A DNA stretch of 64,000 bases from Leptospira jelokensis. Its GTDB lineage: Bacteria > Spirochaetota > Leptospiria > Leptospirales > Leptospiraceae. Of this stretch, positions 9,073 to 20,395 are shown piece by piece. The translations under genes and the position numbers were made by a program. Numbering within the stretch: position 1 is the stretch's first letter; the number at the start of each line of letters is the position of its first letter. The notes below the pieces were generated by a model, which saw only the letters and a list, made by a program, of their open reading frames with translations, ran no database searches and had not been told where the DNA came from. The stretch is from assembly GCF_004769635.1 (NCBI RefSeq), contig NZ_RQGH01000026.1, forward strand, positions 558,001 to 622,000. The letters are read 5' to 3'.

Positions 9073-9732
9073 TTAGTTTTTACAGAGAACCTTAAGGGAA
9101 GTTGCCTTGTCAACTTTTGGCGCCTTTCCATTGGAAAAACGGTAAGCCAAACCAGACTTCTTATCCACTTCAGTTTTTGTCCAAAACTTGTCTTCGCTTG
9201 TTTTGATTTCATTTGGCGCTGTTTGTGCAAATTTCACCAAATCATCTTTAGAAGGAACCACTCCACCAACTGATTTGCAATACGCAGCTGCTTCTGTGAA
9301 CTTTTTGGAAGCAATTTTGTCGGTGAGGAAACCAGCAGTTGATACTTCTTTTGGAGCTTCTTCCACTTTTTTCTCAGCTGCATCAGCAACTGGTTTTGTT
9401 TGGGCATCCGCCGGAGTTTTGGATGTTTCTACTTGTGTGGTCGCTGTAGGGGTCTTTGGTTTGAGGTATTTGACATACCCGAGGTATCCGATCGCGATAA
9501 TTCCCGCTAATACTAAAAATAGATACACACCATTTCCAGATTCTTTTGTTCCATGATCAGAACTTTCGGAATGGGAAACAGGCGATTGTAGAGAAGCTTG
9601 CGCCGACTCGTCATTTCCGAAGAGTGATGCACTCTCATTTCTTGTAGATTGTTTCTTAACCGTATTTGTTTTCTTGGCCGCTTTTTTAACAGCCTTCTTC
9701 TTAGCGGCAGATGATGATTTTTTCGTTGCCAT
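9073..9732 (-). CDS. Single-span membrane protein with Lys/Ala-rich N-terminus
   Basis: Starting at the ATG at 9732, with AAGGA eight bases upstream, this gives about 219 residues. The first 30 are a Lys/Ala-rich, histone H1-like tail (SSAAKKKAVKKAAKK). A Ser-rich linker, one membrane helix (YLFLVLAGIIAIGYLGYV, near residue 80), a Pro/Thr/Ala-rich spacer and a C-terminal domain of about 70 residues with two cysteines (AAAYCKSVGG, LKVLCKN) follow. The basic N-terminus would face the cytoplasm and could contact nucleic acid or acidic proteins. I do not recognise the family. It converges with the ACT gene, ending three bases from it. Confidence 0.75.
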   Translation of the reverse strand: MATKKSSSAAKKKAVKKAAKKTNTVKKQSTRNESASLFGNDESAQASLQSPVSHSESSDHGTKESGNGVYLFLVLAGIIAIGYLGYVKYLKPKTPTATTQVETSKTPADAQTKPVADAAEKKVEEAPKEVSTAGFLTDKIASKKFTEAAAYCKSVGGVVPSKDDLVKFAQTAPNEIKTSEDKFWTKTEVDKKSGLAYRFSNGKAPKVDKATSLKVLCKN

Positions 9733-9876
9733 AATGATAATCCTTATTGCCGAGACAATTCTAATTATAGTTATCACATAAAATCAAAAAAAGCTGAAGA
9801 ACTTCTTCTCAATTTTGTTTTTTTTTAAAATTTTTTTAAGTGTGTTTCCGTTTCTCCTAAGAAATCATGATCCTAG

Positions 9877-11160
9877 ATGAAAGAAGTTCGCATTGGTCTA
9901 TTGGGTGCCGGAGTTGTCGGCACAAGTCTACTCCAACTCTTGGACAAAAACCGAGAAAAAATCCAACGTCATTATGGAATCAACTTACAACTAACAGCCA
10001 TTGCGACCCGTAGCCCGGGAAAACTCCAAGGAAAAACGAACATCCCTGTGACTGAAGATGTGCTTTCCGTTACAAAACGTTCGGATATTGATATGATTGT
10101 TGAATTGATAGGCGGAACAGACACCGCTTACCAAGCCGTTCGCTCCGCATTGGAAAATGGCAAATCAGTCATCACCGCAAACAAGGCATTGTTATCCGAA
10201 AAAGGCCGAGAACTCTACGCAATCGCTGAAAAATCAGAAGTGGAAATAGGATACGAAGCGGCGGTTGCAGGCTCCATTCCCATCATTCGAACCTTACGAG
10301 ATGGGCTCGCCTCGTGTGAATTTGAAGTGATTTGTGGGATTCTGAATGGAACTACCAATTTTATTTTAACCAAGATGGAACAAGAATCTTGGGATTATGC
10401 AACGGCATTAAAAAAAGCACAAGAACTTGGATTTGCAGAAGCGGATCCAACCTTCGATGTCGAAGGGATTGATGCCGGTCATAAAATCAGTTTGTTAGCA
10501 AGCCTTGCGTTTCGCGAATTTGTATCCTTCGAATCTGTATCGGTCAAAGGGATTTCTGAATTACAATCTATGGACATCCAGGCGGCACTTTCACTTGGTT
10601 ACCGAATCAAACTTTTAGGTATCTCTAAACGAAGTTCGGCGGGAATTTTAACGAAAGTGCACCCAACTCTTGTTCCGCTCGACCACCCCCTTGCCAACGT
10701 AATGAACGAATCCAATGCTGTGTTTTATAAAACAAAAGAAGCAGATTCAGGGATGATGACTGGAAAGGGTGCTGGTGGGATGCCAACCGCAAGTGCAGTC
10801 CTCTCAGATATCATTTACTATGCATCAAGACTTGGTAGTAAGGACATCGCAAAAGAGAATAATTTATTTCCAGAAGGGAAACGTTTCCCAGAACCAGAAA
10901 ATTTAGTACGGTATTACCTTCGTTTCTCGACAGTCGACAAACCAGGAGTGCTTGCTGAAATTTCGCAAATTTTAGGGCGTCATAATATTTCCATTGCCTC
11001 CGTCCAACAAAAGGAATCCTCTTCGGAACCCGTTTCTGTGATTGTTGTCACTCATGCTGCAACCGAAGGAGAATTCCAAAAATCGTTACTGGAAATTGAT
11101 ACTATGACAAACATCATCAAACAGAAGACGGTAGCGATTCGGTTATTGGAGAACCTCTAA
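9877..11160 (+). CDS. hom: Homoserine dehydrogenase
   Basis: NAD(P)-dependent reduction of aspartate semialdehyde to homoserine, the branch point to threonine and methionine. The 427 residues hold an N-terminal Rossmann fold ([17 protein letters not shown]), the catalytic domain ([14 protein letters not shown], then [23 protein letters not shown]) and a C-terminal ACT domain ([25 protein letters not shown]) expected to bind threonine for feedback inhibition. A poly-T and A/T-rich leader precedes it. A STAS gene begins four bases after its stop. Confidence 0.96.
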   Translation: MKEVRIGLLGAGVVGTSLLQLLDKNREKIQRHYGINLQLTAIATRSPGKLQGKTNIPVTEDVLSVTKRSDIDMIVELIGGTDTAYQAVRSALENGKSVITANKALLSEKGRELYAIAEKSEVEIGYEAAVAGSIPIIRTLRDGLASCEFEVICGILNGTTNFILTKMEQESWDYATALKKAQELGFAEADPTFDVEGIDAGHKISLLASLAFREFVSFESVSVKGISELQSMDIQAALSLGYRIKLLGISKRSSAGILTKVHPTLVPLDHPLANVMNESNAVFYKTKEADSGMMTGKGAGGMPTASAVLSDIIYYASRLGSKDIAKENNLFPEGKRFPEPENLVRYYLRFSTVDKPGVLAEISQILGRHNISIASVQQKESSSEPVSVIVVTHAATEGEFQKSLLEIDTMTNIIKQKTVAIRLLENL

Positions 11161-11164
11161 ACCT

Positions 11165-11536
11165 ATGGCTACGTTTACATTCCCTTCACTCACAATTGAA
11201 ACGGAATCCATTCCAATCAAAGGGGAAACAGTGCAGGTTGTTTCCTTTATTGGTCAAATCACAAACACCAATGCTTACGAAATCAATCGGAGTATTTCTT
11301 CGGTATTCGAAGGTGGGATTTACCAAATCATTTTGGACCTAAAGAAATTGGAGTACATCAATAGCATTGGGGTCGCAACACTTATTGGAATCATCAAAAC
11401 AGTGGAAAATCAAAATGGGAAAATTCGGATTGGGGGCCTAAATCATTTTCTAGAGAATGTGATCCAACTCATGGACCTACCCAAAAAAGTGCATATCCAC
11501 CATTCCAAAGAAGAAGCCATCCTCAACTGGACGTAA
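11165..11536 (+). CDS. STAS-domain protein, variant anti-sigma antagonist
   Basis: A 123-residue single-domain STAS protein. The loop that normally reads DSSG is [12 protein letters not shown] here, so a serine is kept but its surroundings differ from the 2.2-kb paralogue. It starts four bases after hom and has no clear ribosome-binding site of its own, so it is probably translated by coupling. Its last 14 bases overlap the end of hflX on the other strand. It may bind a partner-switch kinase or act as a non-phosphorylated scaffold; no partner is encoded nearby. Confidence 0.82.
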   Translation: MATFTFPSLTIETESIPIKGETVQVVSFIGQITNTNAYEINRSISSVFEGGIYQIILDLKKLEYINSIGVATLIGIIKTVENQNGKIRIGGLNHFLENVIQLMDLPKKVHIHHSKEEAILNWT

Positions 11537-13172
11537 CTTCTAATTGTTTTTGTTCCTGTTTCCTCCAAATTTCATATTCAATCAAATCTAATAGGCGAGA
11601 AAGGCCTTCTCTCGTCACAGCGGACACAAGTAAGGATCCGTTTTTTTGTAAGTTTTCGCGAGTTTCCTCATCCAAACCATCTGCTTTGTTAAATACCACC
11701 ATTCTTGGGATCTCATTCAATTGTAAGGAATTGAGAATTGTATCAACAGCATCCATTTGTTCTGAGTAATTTGGGTTTGTGACATCAACTACATGTAATA
11801 GTAAATCAGCATCACCTAATTCTTCCAATGTGGCCTTGAAGGCCTGCGATAAATCGGGAGGCAGATCATGGATAAATCCAACAGTATCGGAGATGATGAT
11901 TTCTCTTTCTTCGGGAAACCGAATCCTTCGTGTTGTTGGGTCTAAGGTTGCAAAGAGTTTATCTTCTGCAATGACAGTCGAATTGGTTAGGGCATTGAGA
12001 AGGGTTGATTTTCCTGCATTGGTGTAACCCACAATCCCCACAATGGGAATTTCGTTACGAGAACGAGACTTACGATTGAGTTCCCTTCTTCGTTTGAGAT
12101 CTTTCAATTCGTTTTCCAAACGATTGATTTTTTCTTCCACACGTCTGTTTCCAATTTCTAATTTGGTTTCCCCAGGTCCCCTACCACCGATTCCACCCGT
12201 TAGGCGGCTCATATTGTCATCCAGTTCGGACAATCGATTTTTAAGATACTTCAGCTGGGCAAGTTCTACTTGTAGTTTTCCATCCCTCGATTTTGCATTT
12301 TTAGAAAAAATATCCAAAATGAGTTGGGTACGATCAATGATCTTTAGATCACTGGCATCGGAAATTTTTTTGGCTTGGGAAGGAGTGAGTTCCAAATCAA
12401 AAATCAAATGTTCAATGTCTTTGTGAACGGATGTTAAAATGATTTCTTGTAACTTACCTTTTCCCACAACTGTGCGTGGGTCTGGGTCTCTTTTTTGTAC
12501 ATAAGTATCAACCACATGAATTCCGGCAGTACGACAGAGTTCTTTTAACTCATCCATGGAGTGTTCAGGAGAACGTTTCATCTTCCTCACATCATACACA
12601 CCCACAAGGAAGGCTCTGTTTTCTTCTTGAGATTCTTTGAGGTTGGATGTTTTTTTGGTGAATTCGGATTCTAGTGCTTCTACTTGTTCCGAATATCCAT
12701 ACTTAATTTGGCCAGGGTATTGTTTGGGAGATAGGATCCATGGTTCTTTTGCATCTGGATCTGGATTGATAAAGGCGGAAAAAAAGAATTTAGGAATCCC
12801 CTCTTTGTCCACGCAAGCCGCCGTAATGGAATCAAATCGGTTCAGCACTAAGTCCATCAAATCTTCTTGATTTAACGGCTGTTCTTTGAGATGAGTATGA
12901 AAGAGACGTAGGCCGCGAAGGCGTGAGTGGGCAACACGGTAACGATCCAAATGGGGAATTTCGATGGAGTGGTCATTGCCGACAATGAGATGAGTGACAT
13001 AACCAGTCCTCTCAATGAGAAGTCCAACCTGCCTACCAATTTCGACAGAAATCTCTCCAACAAGGCGTGCAAGCTCCATGGAGATGATCGAATCCTCCCG
13101 AAGTCGCCTTTCCGAGAGAGATTTTAACTTTTTTAGTTGGTTTGGCTTGAGACCGGCGAGGTTGCCGCTAAT
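11523..13172 (-). CDS. hflX: Ribosome-associated GTPase HflX
   Basis: A GTPase that splits or rescues stalled ribosomes. It has an extended N-terminal part ([14 protein letters not shown], then [12 protein letters not shown]), the HflX substrate domain ([33 protein letters not shown]) and a G domain with P-loop [15 protein letters not shown]3 DTVGF and G4 NKAD. Homology to long HflX proteins begins around 13165, but the frame has no ATG, GTG or TTG between the TTG/GTG near 13331-13379 and the ATG at 13079. The coordinate used is an ATT at 13172, with an ATA at 13181 the alternative. The frame is otherwise open, so function is sure and start is not. Confidence 0.85.
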   Translation of the reverse strand: MSGNLAGLKPNQLKKLKSLSERRLREDSIISMELARLVGEISVEIGRQVGLLIERTGYVTHLIVGNDHSIEIPHLDRYRVAHSRLRGLRLFHTHLKEQPLNQEDLMDLVLNRFDSITAACVDKEGIPKFFFSAFINPDPDAKEPWILSPKQYPGQIKYGYSEQVEALESEFTKKTSNLKESQEENRAFLVGVYDVRKMKRSPEHSMDELKELCRTAGIHVVDTYVQKRDPDPRTVVGKGKLQEIILTSVHKDIEHLIFDLELTPSQAKKISDASDLKIIDRTQLILDIFSKNAKSRDGKLQVELAQLKYLKNRLSELDDNMSRLTGGIGGRGPGETKLEIGNRRVEEKINRLENELKDLKRRRELNRKSRSRNEIPIVGIVGYTNAGKSTLLNALTNSTVIAEDKLFATLDPTTRRIRFPEEREIIISDTVGFIHDLPPDLSQAFKATLEELGDADLLLHVVDVTNPNYSEQMDAVDTILNSLQLNEIPRMVVFNKADGLDEETRENLQKNGSLLVSAVTREGLSRLLDLIEYEIWRKQEQKQLEVTSS

Positions 13173-13222
13173 TTTACTTATAGTACGTATCCGATATTCA
13201 AAGTATGGAAGTAGGCTATCAT

Positions 13223-15097
13223 ATGTTTCAAAAGGGTCAAGACATAATTTGGAAAGGCAGTTTATGGGTGGTCTTATTCCTTTTCGTTGGATGTACCAGC
13301 ACCAAACCCTTTCAGTTAACAGATGTTTCACCAAAGTATCGCGAATACCAAGGCAGTGAACTCGATCCTCATAAATCAAAAAATGTAATCATCCCCGTTA
13401 CAAAAAATCGTAAATATGATACCTTTATTGAAGAAGCCCATAAAACGATCGCCTTATTGGAATTTGGCGAAAATATTGCATTACGAGCCGATAGCAAAAA
13501 AACTGTAGGGGAACCAGTTGAAAAGGAAATGCAAGCAGCGGCTTATTTGGAAGAAGATTTACCTTCTGTCATCACGCGACTTCCGGAACTCATCCAAACC
13601 AACCAATCACTGATTGATAGCACTCCCAATGATTTTGACGGACCCACAATTGGAAGAGTGACTCGGGAATTAGGGACAATCTTAGAATCCTTACAACAAT
13701 ATAGCCCAAAGGCCATTGGGATCCAAAATGCGATCCGTAATCTTAGAGCTGATTCCAGTAACTACAATCAGGGCCGTGACATCGCAGAAATGGATGTGAA
13801 ACCTGAAACAGCTGATCCAATCCTCATCGAGTCAGATTCTGAAACCCAAAAAAAACCTGAAAAAGTTTCAGTGAAAAAGGAAGACCCTTCCAAAAAAATT
13901 TCCATCAAACGTTTGAATCGCAAAACAAAAGTTACTGGAAAAGCCACCGAACAAATTGATGAAATGGTGAAAAAGGAAGAGGAAGAAGTCCTTTCTGATG
14001 AAGAAAAAAAAGACAAGGAATACACGGAACAAATCCGAAATGGTCTTGTGCAGGTATTTCGTTGGGAATACTATAGAAAACCAAAATACCTAGAGAAAAT
14101 TTTAGCAACCCATCCCATTCCAAGGGTTCGTTCCGCAGCGGCCCTCGCTCTTGGTCGATTAAAAGCAGGGAGAGTTGCCTTACAAACAGCCATTAACAAA
14201 GACGGCTACCAAGTGAGACCTGCGGCTTACAAAGCATTATCCGATTTAGGCGACAAACGATCTTTATCCTATTTTATCGCAGGAACCAAAGCAGAAGACC
14301 CAGAAGTGATCTCCGTTAGCTTTGAAGGCCTTGGCAAAACAAAAGACCCAGCCGGCCGTGAATTGATTTTAACACAAGGGATTGCTTCTGAATATGTTGT
14401 CATTGTTTCTGGTGCTCTAAGAGGACTCGCCTACCATAAATTAGATGCGGATGTTGAAATTTTTGATCGTTTTTTGAAATCCCAAGAACCAGAAATCAAA
14501 GAAGCAGCGATCGAAGCCCTTGCCATTCACGGAAGCCGCGAAAGTTTACGAATCTTAGAGCGAGTCGCAACTGAAGATCCAACACTCGCTTTATTGGCCA
14601 TTGACGAAATCACAAAGAATCCTTCCTTATCGGCAACATTTGCTTTGATTCGATTGAATGAATCGTTAACAGATGAAAAATTTACAAAACGAATTGGTGA
14701 GTCACTGTTACAAAGAAAAGCATTTGGGAAATATGCAATCATCTTAGTAGAAGATGATTACCTAAGGGCTGAAGCTAACGAAAGGTCCAAACCAATTTCC
14801 TATATCAAAGAAAAGGAAATTGGCCTCATTTTATCAGAAACCAAAAAGGAATTTGCGGTTCGTATGGGTGAAAACATTGTCACCGACAAATACATCCAAG
14901 TAAAAATGGAATCTACCTTACCCGGTGCGAGGAGTGCCTTTGTTTCCGGTTGGGTGTTTTATCCAAAAATTGACATCATTGAAGTGAAACAATTAGGAAG
15001 TGATGGGAATTCTGGTAAGTATTCTCAGTTAAAAAAAGGAAAACACAAAAATCTATTCAATCCAGAAAAGGAAGTGAAACTCCCTAAAAAGGATTGA
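13223..15097 (+). CDS. HEAT-repeat lipoprotein
   Basis: About 624 residues from the ATG at 13223. The N-terminus is a lipoprotein signal ([10 protein letters not shown], cysteine near residue 24), so the protein should be membrane-anchored. A helical segment is followed by a charged Lys/Glu-rich linker (residues about 200-265) and then a run of HEAT/PBS-like repeats ([56 protein letters not shown]). The C-terminal ~100 residues look beta-rich. HEAT arrays are protein-binding scaffolds; the partner is unknown. Its tail overlaps the response-regulator gene on the other strand by 14 bases. Confidence 0.8.
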   Translation: MFQKGQDIIWKGSLWVVLFLFVGCTSTKPFQLTDVSPKYREYQGSELDPHKSKNVIIPVTKNRKYDTFIEEAHKTIALLEFGENIALRADSKKTVGEPVEKEMQAAAYLEEDLPSVITRLPELIQTNQSLIDSTPNDFDGPTIGRVTRELGTILESLQQYSPKAIGIQNAIRNLRADSSNYNQGRDIAEMDVKPETADPILIESDSETQKKPEKVSVKKEDPSKKISIKRLNRKTKVTGKATEQIDEMVKKEEEEVLSDEEKKDKEYTEQIRNGLVQVFRWEYYRKPKYLEKILATHPIPRVRSAAALALGRLKAGRVALQTAINKDGYQVRPAAYKALSDLGDKRSLSYFIAGTKAEDPEVISVSFEGLGKTKDPAGRELILTQGIASEYVVIVSGALRGLAYHKLDADVEIFDRFLKSQEPEIKEAAIEALAIHGSRESLRILERVATEDPTLALLAIDEITKNPSLSATFALIRLNESLTDEKFTKRIGESLLQRKAFGKYAIILVEDDYLRAEANERSKPISYIKEKEIGLILSETKKEFAVRMGENIVTDKYIQVKMESTLPGARSAFVSGWVFYPKIDIIEVKQLGSDGNSGKYSQLKKGKHKNLFNPEKEVKLPKKD

Positions 15098-15485
15098 TTT
15101 TTCCTTTCGAAAGGATGGTGGGCACCCACTCCACCGTCCCTTGTTTGAGTGGAACCTTTGGAATCATCCAATGCAAACCACAAAACCAAGTTAAAAAATA
15201 AGCTGAAAAAGGCATCACACCCCAAACATCAAACCCAGTGGATGCAATGACCATCACTCCCTTGTACCCTGATTTGTAGATATTACGCATCATCCACAGA
15301 CCTGAGGTTTGGGTTTCCATGGTGACATCGGAAACAATCATATCATAATTTGGAGATTTTTGAAACAGATCCCAACCTTCTTTGGCATCGACAGCACGAT
15401 CTGATTGGATATTTTTTTGGTCAAAATACAATTTTAAATTATTCGCATAGCGGTCGTTATCATCGACAATTAATACTTTTTTCAT
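15084..15485 (-). CDS. Single-domain response regulator
   Basis: A 133-residue receiver domain without an output domain. Phosphorylation-site residues are intact: acidic pair D8/D9 (VDDND), acceptor D53 (IVSDV), S82/T83 (IASTG) and K110 (IPK). The stretch between the Thr and Lys ([21 protein letters not shown]) is unusually aromatic and hydrophobic where helix 4 and its partner surface normally lie, suggesting a specialised interaction face. The ATG overlaps the stop of the ABC transporter gene (ATGA), so it is the last gene of the pabA-ABC operon. No histidine kinase is adjacent. Confidence 0.85.
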   Translation of the reverse strand: MKKVLIVDDNDRYANNLKLYFDQKNIQSDRAVDAKEGWDLFQKSPNYDMIVSDVTMETQTSGLWMMRNIYKSGYKGVMVIASTGFDVWGVMPFSAYFLTWFCGLHWMIPKVPLKQGTVEWVPTILSKGKINPF

Positions 15486-17377
15486 ATTTGGATCTCCGCA
15501 TCCGCAAATTGGCTATCATATAACTTCTTATAAATTCCATTCCGTTGGAGTAAGGAATCATGGTCTCCTTGTTCCTTAATTTCACCTTCTTCGATCACAA
15601 CTATGTTTTTGATTCGCCTAACGGTAGATAATCTATGGGCAATGATAAATGTAGTACGATTTTGGAAGAGTCGTTCTAATGCGCGGCTCACCAGTCGTTC
15701 TGATTCAGCGTCCAATGCACTTGTTGCTTCATCTAAAATCATAATCTCTGCATTTCGTAACAAAGCACGAGCAATGACTAAACGTTGCCTTTGGCCGCCA
15801 CTCAAATCCAAACCACGGACTCCAATCATGGTATCGTAACCATGTTCCATTTTGGTAATGAAGTCATGGGCATTGGCCAAACGAGCGGCTCTCACCACTT
15901 CCTTTCTTGTCGCCGCACCGGTTCCATAAGCGATGTTTTCTGCAACAGTTCCATGGAAGAGAAAAATTTCTTGTGTCACAATTCCAATTTTCTTACGCAA
16001 AGACTTAAGGGAGTATTGTTTGATATCGATTCCATCGATTGTAATTTTCCCCGAAGTTGGATCAAAAAATCGTGGAATCAAATCCATCATCGTTGATTTA
16101 CCAGATCCACTAGTTCCGACAAAGGCATAGGTTTCACCAAGTTTGATATCTAAATTGATCCCTCTCAGAACTTCTTGGTTTGTTCCAGGATACGAAAAAT
16201 GGATGTCTTCAAACTTGATCCCATCGGTGATTTTTTCCAATACAGTTTCATCACCATGTTCGATGACTTCTGGGTCACGATCGATGATTTCAAAAATTCG
16301 TTTTCCCGCGGAATTGGCTTGGGTAATTTTACCAACCATTTGGGAAAGTTGAGTGAGTGGCCGCATTAAAAATAATAAAGTCAAAAGGAATGCCATAAAC
16401 TCACCTTGCGTGAATTTACCTGAATATATAAATTTGGCACCTAACGCAAAATAACCGAGTACCACAATGGAAGAAGTCAATTCTACAAGGCTCGGCGCCA
16501 TTTGTAAGTAAAATTGGCCTTTAAACGTACGGCGATATACCTTTTGGTTGATGTTATCAAATTTTTTGAGGTCTTGGGTTTCTTGCCGAAACGTACGGAT
16601 GACTTTGATACCGGAAATAAACTCCTGGATATGGCCGTTTAGATCTGCTATTTTTTCTTGGAACCTTGCTGTGGAAGAGGAAATTTTTCGAGTGAAAAGT
16701 GTGACTGGTAAAATCACAACAGGCACTGTCAAACATGCTAAAATCAATAGTTCCGAATTTAAATAAATTAAAATGACCAAATGTGTTAAAACATAAAAGA
16801 AATTAATGACCGCATCACGTAAGTTACTTGAAATCACTGCGGCAACAATTTCTGCATCGTTGATAACACGGCTCATGATTAACCCTGTTTTTTCTTTATA
16901 AAAGTAGGTGAGCGGTAGTTTCTGCACTTTTTGGAATAGTTCTTGCCTTATATCACGGACAGCTTTATAACCTGCCGTTGCAATACAATATACGGATAAT
17001 AAATAGGTTCCAAGTTTCAATAGATAAAATGGAAATACTGCAATGCATACAGCCCAAACCACTTCTTTGGGTTCCATGTCTTTGGTGTAATCGTTAACTT
17101 GGAGTTTAAAAGAGATGATCACTCTTTTAATACGTTCGAGTCCATCAAGGCTATCTTCACCAAGTAACACTTCTTGTACCAAAATGGTTTTTTCTGGTAG
17201 GGTGAGATCTAAGTGAAACCTATTGTTTTTATCACTTCCAAGAGAATCAAAGAGGGGAATTAAAGCAGTAAGAGAGATTCCATTGAGGACAGCAGTTAAC
17301 AAAGCAAAGATGAGTCCTAATACAAATCTTTGTCTATAATGTACGCTATAACTCAGTAATCTTAAAAAATATTTCAT
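15482..17377 (-). CDS. ABC exporter, fused permease and ATPase (MsbA-like)
   Basis: A 631-residue half-transporter: six membrane helices in the first ~340 residues and a C-terminal nucleotide-binding domain with Walker [11 protein letters not shown]-loop [19 protein letters not shown], signature LSGGQRQRL, Walker [13 protein letters not shown] and switch IIAHRLSTV. The architecture is that of MsbA and multidrug or lipid exporters working as dimers in the inner membrane. A periplasmic insertion of about 70 residues after helix 1 ([10 protein letters not shown] onward) is longer than in typical MsbA. Its start overlaps the pabA-type gene by four bases. Lipid A or drug export is possible; the substrate is not readable. 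Confidence 0.9.
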   Translation of the reverse strand: MKYFLRLLSYSVHYRQRFVLGLIFALLTAVLNGISLTALIPLFDSLGSDKNNRFHLDLTLPEKTILVQEVLLGEDSLDGLERIKRVIISFKLQVNDYTKDMEPKEVVWAVCIAVFPFYLLKLGTYLLSVYCIATAGYKAVRDIRQELFQKVQKLPLTYFYKEKTGLIMSRVINDAEIVAAVISSNLRDAVINFFYVLTHLVILIYLNSELLILACLTVPVVILPVTLFTRKISSSTARFQEKIADLNGHIQEFISGIKVIRTFRQETQDLKKFDNINQKVYRRTFKGQFYLQMAPSLVELTSSIVVLGYFALGAKFIYSGKFTQGEFMAFLLTLLFLMRPLTQLSQMVGKITQANSAGKRIFEIIDRDPEVIEHGDETVLEKITDGIKFEDIHFSYPGTNQEVLRGINLDIKLGETYAFVGTSGSGKSTMMDLIPRFFDPTSGKITIDGIDIKQYSLKSLRKKIGIVTQEIFLFHGTVAENIAYGTGAATRKEVVRAARLANAHDFITKMEHGYDTMIGVRGLDLSGGQRQRLVIARALLRNAEIMILDEATSALDAESERLVSRALERLFQNRTTFIIAHRLSTVRRIKNIVVIEEGEIKEQGDHDSLLQRNGIYKKLYDSQFADAEIQI

Positions 17378-17943
17378 GTTTGAACTTCCTCATAGAAGTT
17401 ACGAAGTAAGGTCTCACCATGTTCCGTGAGGATGGATTCAGGATGGAATTGAACCCCAAAAACCTTTTTCCATTTTCTGTGACGAATTCCCATGATCACA
17501 CCATCTTTTGTTTCTGCTGTCACTTCCAATTCCTCGGGAAAATTCAGTTTTGACACAGCCCAGGAATGGTAACGATTTGCTAAAAATCGATTGGGAATTT
17601 TTTTAAAAAGTCCCTCTCCCGAATGTTCAATGGGAGAAGGCCTTCCATGATGGATGTCTTTTGTTTGTTCCAATTTTGCGCCGAAGGTTTCCGCAATGGT
17701 TTGATGCCCGAGACAAATTCCGAGTACAGGTAACTTGGGATACAAATGATTAAAATGTGAAACTAATTTCCCTGATGTTTTTGGCAAACCAGGTCCCGGA
17801 GATAATACAACTGCTTTAAATTTTTGTTCCAAATCCAATGGGAGAGTTTCATTATTTCGCATAACGGTTGTAGGTGCGATTTTGTTGAGGTATTGGTATA
17901 AAATATAGGTGAATGAATCGTAGTTATCGATGAGCAAAAACAT
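17374..17943 (-). CDS. pabA: Class I glutamine amidotransferase, PabA/TrpG type
   Basis: A 189-residue glutaminase subunit that supplies ammonia to a chorismate-using synthase. The N-terminus [15 protein letters not shown], the oxyanion motif SPGPGLP, nucleophile region [12 protein letters not shown] and FGVQFHPES with the His-Glu pair are complete. A second gene of the family lies beside trpE at 43 kb, so this copy is more likely the aminodeoxychorismate (folate) subunit; that assignment is by exclusion. Unusually, it heads an operon with an ABC exporter and a response regulator rather than with pabB. Confidence 0.85.
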   Translation of the reverse strand: MFLLIDNYDSFTYILYQYLNKIAPTTVMRNNETLPLDLEQKFKAVVLSPGPGLPKTSGKLVSHFNHLYPKLPVLGICLGHQTIAETFGAKLEQTKDIHHGRPSPIEHSGEGLFKKIPNRFLANRYHSWAVSKLNFPEELEVTAETKDGVIMGIRHRKWKKVFGVQFHPESILTEHGETLLRNFYEEVQT

Positions 17944-17999
17944 ACTAGGATAGGACCAGTGGAGCTGAAATTCTAATCCACCGATCCCAATTCCAACTT

Positions 18000-19166
18000 T
18001 TAAGCGTTTGGAGTTTCGATCCCAACTCCGTCGTTGAGGAATTTCGAAATGATCACTCTTTGGATTTGTGAAGTTCCTTCGTAGATTTGGAAAATTTTTG
18101 CATCACGCATCAATTTCTCAACTGGGTATTCTTCGTTGAATCCGTATCCACCAAAAATTTGAACTGCATCCGTTGTGACTCGCATCGCCATATCAGCACA
18201 GAAAACTTTTGCAATCGAAGCTTGGTATGTGTTACGGAATCCATTGTCGATGAGCCAAGCAGATTGCCAGCAAAGCAAACGGCCTGCTTCGATGTCGCGA
18301 GCCATCTCAGCGATCATAAAGCTAACACCTTGGTTTACGGAAATTGGTTTTCCGAACGCATTACGAGTGTTTGCATAACGAATGGAATGGTCGAGTGCCG
18401 CACGAGCCACTCCAACGGCACCGATCGCAACGGCTGGTCGAGTTTGGTCAAAAGCACCCATTGCAATTTTGAAACCTTCCCCTTCCTTACCGATCATATT
18501 TTCTTTTGGAACTTTTACATCTTCAAAGGTAACACCGCGAGTGTCGGAACAACGTTGTCCCATATTCTTTTCTTTTTTGCCGATGATGATTCCAGGAGTT
18601 TTGGCATCCACGATAAATCCAGTCATCCCTTTGTGTCCTGCATTTGGATCAGTTTTTGCTAATACAAAAAACCAATCAGCATGACCTGCGTTTGTGATCC
18701 ACATTTTGGATCCATTGATGATGTATTCATCTCCCACACGTTTTGCAGTTGTGCGGATACCAGCAACATCGGAACCAGCACCTGGCTCTGTTACAGCATA
18801 CGCAGCAAGTGTAAAGTTTTCAGACATTGGTTGGATGAATTTTTTCATCACGTAATCATCAGCACCAAGTAACACGGGTGCGAGTGCGAGATTGTTTGCA
18901 AGGATTGCAGTCGCCATCCCAGAACATCCATAAAATAATTCTTCGGAAGCGATGAGTTCGTCTAAAACCCCAAGTCCTGCTCCACCGTATTCGGCAGGGA
19001 TGTGCATATTCATGAGTCCCACATCGAATGCTTTTTTCAAAATTTCTTTCGGGTACTCACCAGTGTGGTCATGGTGTTCCGCTTTCGGAATCATTTCATT
19101 TTTTGCGAAATCTCTGGCTAAATCGCGGAGGGCTTTTTGTTCATCGGTGATTGAAAAGTCGATCAT
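18000..19166 (-). CDS. Acyl-CoA dehydrogenase
   Basis: A 388-residue FAD enzyme of fatty-acid beta-oxidation that introduces the alpha-beta double bond in acyl-CoA. Family signatures are [20 protein letters not shown] with the flavin-binding TEP region, [17 protein letters not shown], the C-terminal [24 protein letters not shown] and the catalytic glutamate segment [11 protein letters not shown]. Length and order fit short- to medium-chain dehydrogenases. AAGG precedes the ATG. It is monocistronic, facing away from yebC; partners such as an enoyl-CoA hydratase at 22.9 kb and the FabG-like gene at 26 kb suggest lipid degradation, but chain length is not readable. Confidence 0.93.
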   Translation of the reverse strand: MIDFSITDEQKALRDLARDFAKNEMIPKAEHHDHTGEYPKEILKKAFDVGLMNMHIPAEYGGAGLGVLDELIASEELFYGCSGMATAILANNLALAPVLLGADDYVMKKFIQPMSENFTLAAYAVTEPGAGSDVAGIRTTAKRVGDEYIINGSKMWITNAGHADWFFVLAKTDPNAGHKGMTGFIVDAKTPGIIIGKKEKNMGQRCSDTRGVTFEDVKVPKENMIGKEGEGFKIAMGAFDQTRPAVAIGAVGVARAALDHSIRYANTRNAFGKPISVNQGVSFMIAEMARDIEAGRLLCWQSAWLIDNGFRNTYQASIAKVFCADMAMRVTTDAVQIFGGYGFNEEYPVEKLMRDAKIFQIYEGTSQIQRVIISKFLNDGVGIETPNA

Positions 19167-19289
19167 GGGTTGCCTTATGGATGTTTTTTTACAGTACTTT
19201 GGAATTTTCTCTATGAGTCAAGAAACTAGGGCGACTTAAATCTGTTGAAAAATCTTTTGAATCCAAAATCCTAGCCATGGGAGACAACA

Positions 19290-20033
19290 ATGTCAGGACA
19301 CTCGAAATGGGCGACGATTCGGAGAAAAAAGGGAGCCATTGACGCCAAAAGAGGCGCCATCTTTACAAGGATAGCCAAAGAAATTTCTGTGGCGGCCAAA
19401 GAAGGTGGAGGGGACCAAGAAGGAAACCCACGACTCCGATTAGCGGTGACAAAAGCAAAAGCCGCGAATATGCCGAAAGACAATATCGAACGTGCCATCA
19501 AAAAGGGAACGGGTGGATTGGAAGGCATGGTGTATGAAGAGTGTCTCTATGAATGTTATGCACCCGGTGGAGTTGCCATCATGGTGGATGTCCTCACCGA
19601 TAAAAAATCCCGTACAACTCCCGAAATCAAAAGTATTTTAACAAAACTTGGAGGTTCCCTAGCCAATGCGGGGGCTGTTTCTCGTTTGTTCGAAAGAAAA
19701 GGCCAACTCACTCTCAAAGCGGACCAAATTTCGGAAGAAGCGTTATTTGATTTGGCGCTCGGTGCTGGAGCGGAAGACATCCAAGTGAACGATGGGATGT
19801 ATGTGGTGCTTACATCACCTGCCGATTACGAAGCAGTTCAGTCAGCCCTTTCGACAAAAGGTTTGAACATGGAAGAATCGGAAATCAAATACATCCCGAT
19901 GACTACCGTGGAAGTGAACGATAAAGAGACTGCTGAAAAAGTAATGAAATTGATTGAGAACTTGGAAGCAAACGATGATGTGCAAGGTGTGAGTTCCAAT
20001 TTTGAGTTAGGTGAAGGTATCGAACTCGATTGA
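19290..20033 (+). CDS. yebC: YebC/PmpR (TACO1) family protein
   Basis: A 247-residue member of the universal YebC family, described as DNA-binding regulators and, more recently, translation factors that relieve ribosome stalling. Hallmarks are the N-terminal [52 protein letters not shown] and the acidic C-terminus ending near GEGIELD. GGGAGA lies six bases before the ATG. Two hairpins follow the stop. The organismal role of this particular copy cannot be resolved from sequence. Confidence 0.93.
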   Translation: MSGHSKWATIRRKKGAIDAKRGAIFTRIAKEISVAAKEGGGDQEGNPRLRLAVTKAKAANMPKDNIERAIKKGTGGLEGMVYEECLYECYAPGGVAIMVDVLTDKKSRTTPEIKSILTKLGGSLANAGAVSRLFERKGQLTLKADQISEEALFDLALGAGAEDIQVNDGMYVVLTSPADYEAVQSALSTKGLNMEESEIKYIPMTTVEVNDKETAEKVMKLIENLEANDDVQGVSSNFELGEGIELD

Positions 20034-20065
20034 TGCTGTGACTAACCTTACAAAATCAACCGATA

Positions 20066-20140
20066 GACAGGGATTTATGTCTCCCTGTCAGAACCATCAC
20101 CAGTTCCTAAACTTCGCTACAAGGAACGAATTGGTTCCTT
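20066..20140. terminator. Two hairpins between yebC and the GlsB-like gene
   Basis: The first hairpin pairs GACAGGGA (20066-20073) with TCCCTGTC (20082-20089), eight perfect base pairs. The second pairs AAGGAAC (20121-20127) with GTTCCTT (20134-20140) and is followed by a T-rich run. The genes on both sides converge, so together they may end transcription from both directions. The first hairpin lacks an adjacent U tract. Confidence 0.6.
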
Positions 20141-20149
20141 CTCTTTGGT

Positions 20150-20395
20150 TTATTTTTTCTTGATGATCCCTGCGATGAAAATCAAAAGGATCGCTCCGAT
20201 AACGGCGACAATGAGTTCGGCAATGATTCCATAAGAACGGAAACCAAGTAAACCAAACACGATTCCTCCTAAAAACGAACCCACCACACCAATCACTAAA
20301 TTGGCAATGATTCCAAAACCTTTCCCTCTAAGGATTCGACCTGCAAGCCAACCTGCCGCAAGTCCGATGAGTAAAAACCAAATAAAACTAAACAT
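20150..20395 (-). CDS. GlsB/YeaQ/YmgE-family small membrane protein
   Basis: An 81-residue, very hydrophobic protein with about three membrane segments and the glycine-rich repeat of the transglycosylase-associated/GlsB family: GLAAGWLAGRILRGKGFG, VIGVVGSFLGGIVFGLLG and AVIGAILLIFIAG. It ends in three lysines. AAGGA lies nine bases before the ATG. Relatives are stress-induced inner-membrane proteins of unclear mechanism. Confidence 0.88.
   Translation of the reverse strand: MFSFIWFLLIGLAAGWLAGRILRGKGFGIIANLVIGVVGSFLGGIVFGLLGFRSYGIIAELIVAVIGAILLIFIAGIIKKK

Noticed and set aside
9793..9840. Poly-T and A/T run before hom as a terminator
   Set aside because: No stable GC stem precedes the T run; more likely AT-rich promoter DNA.
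12043..12426. 127-codon open frame antisense to hflX
   Set aside because: Serine/arginine-rich shadow of the HflX GTPase frame.
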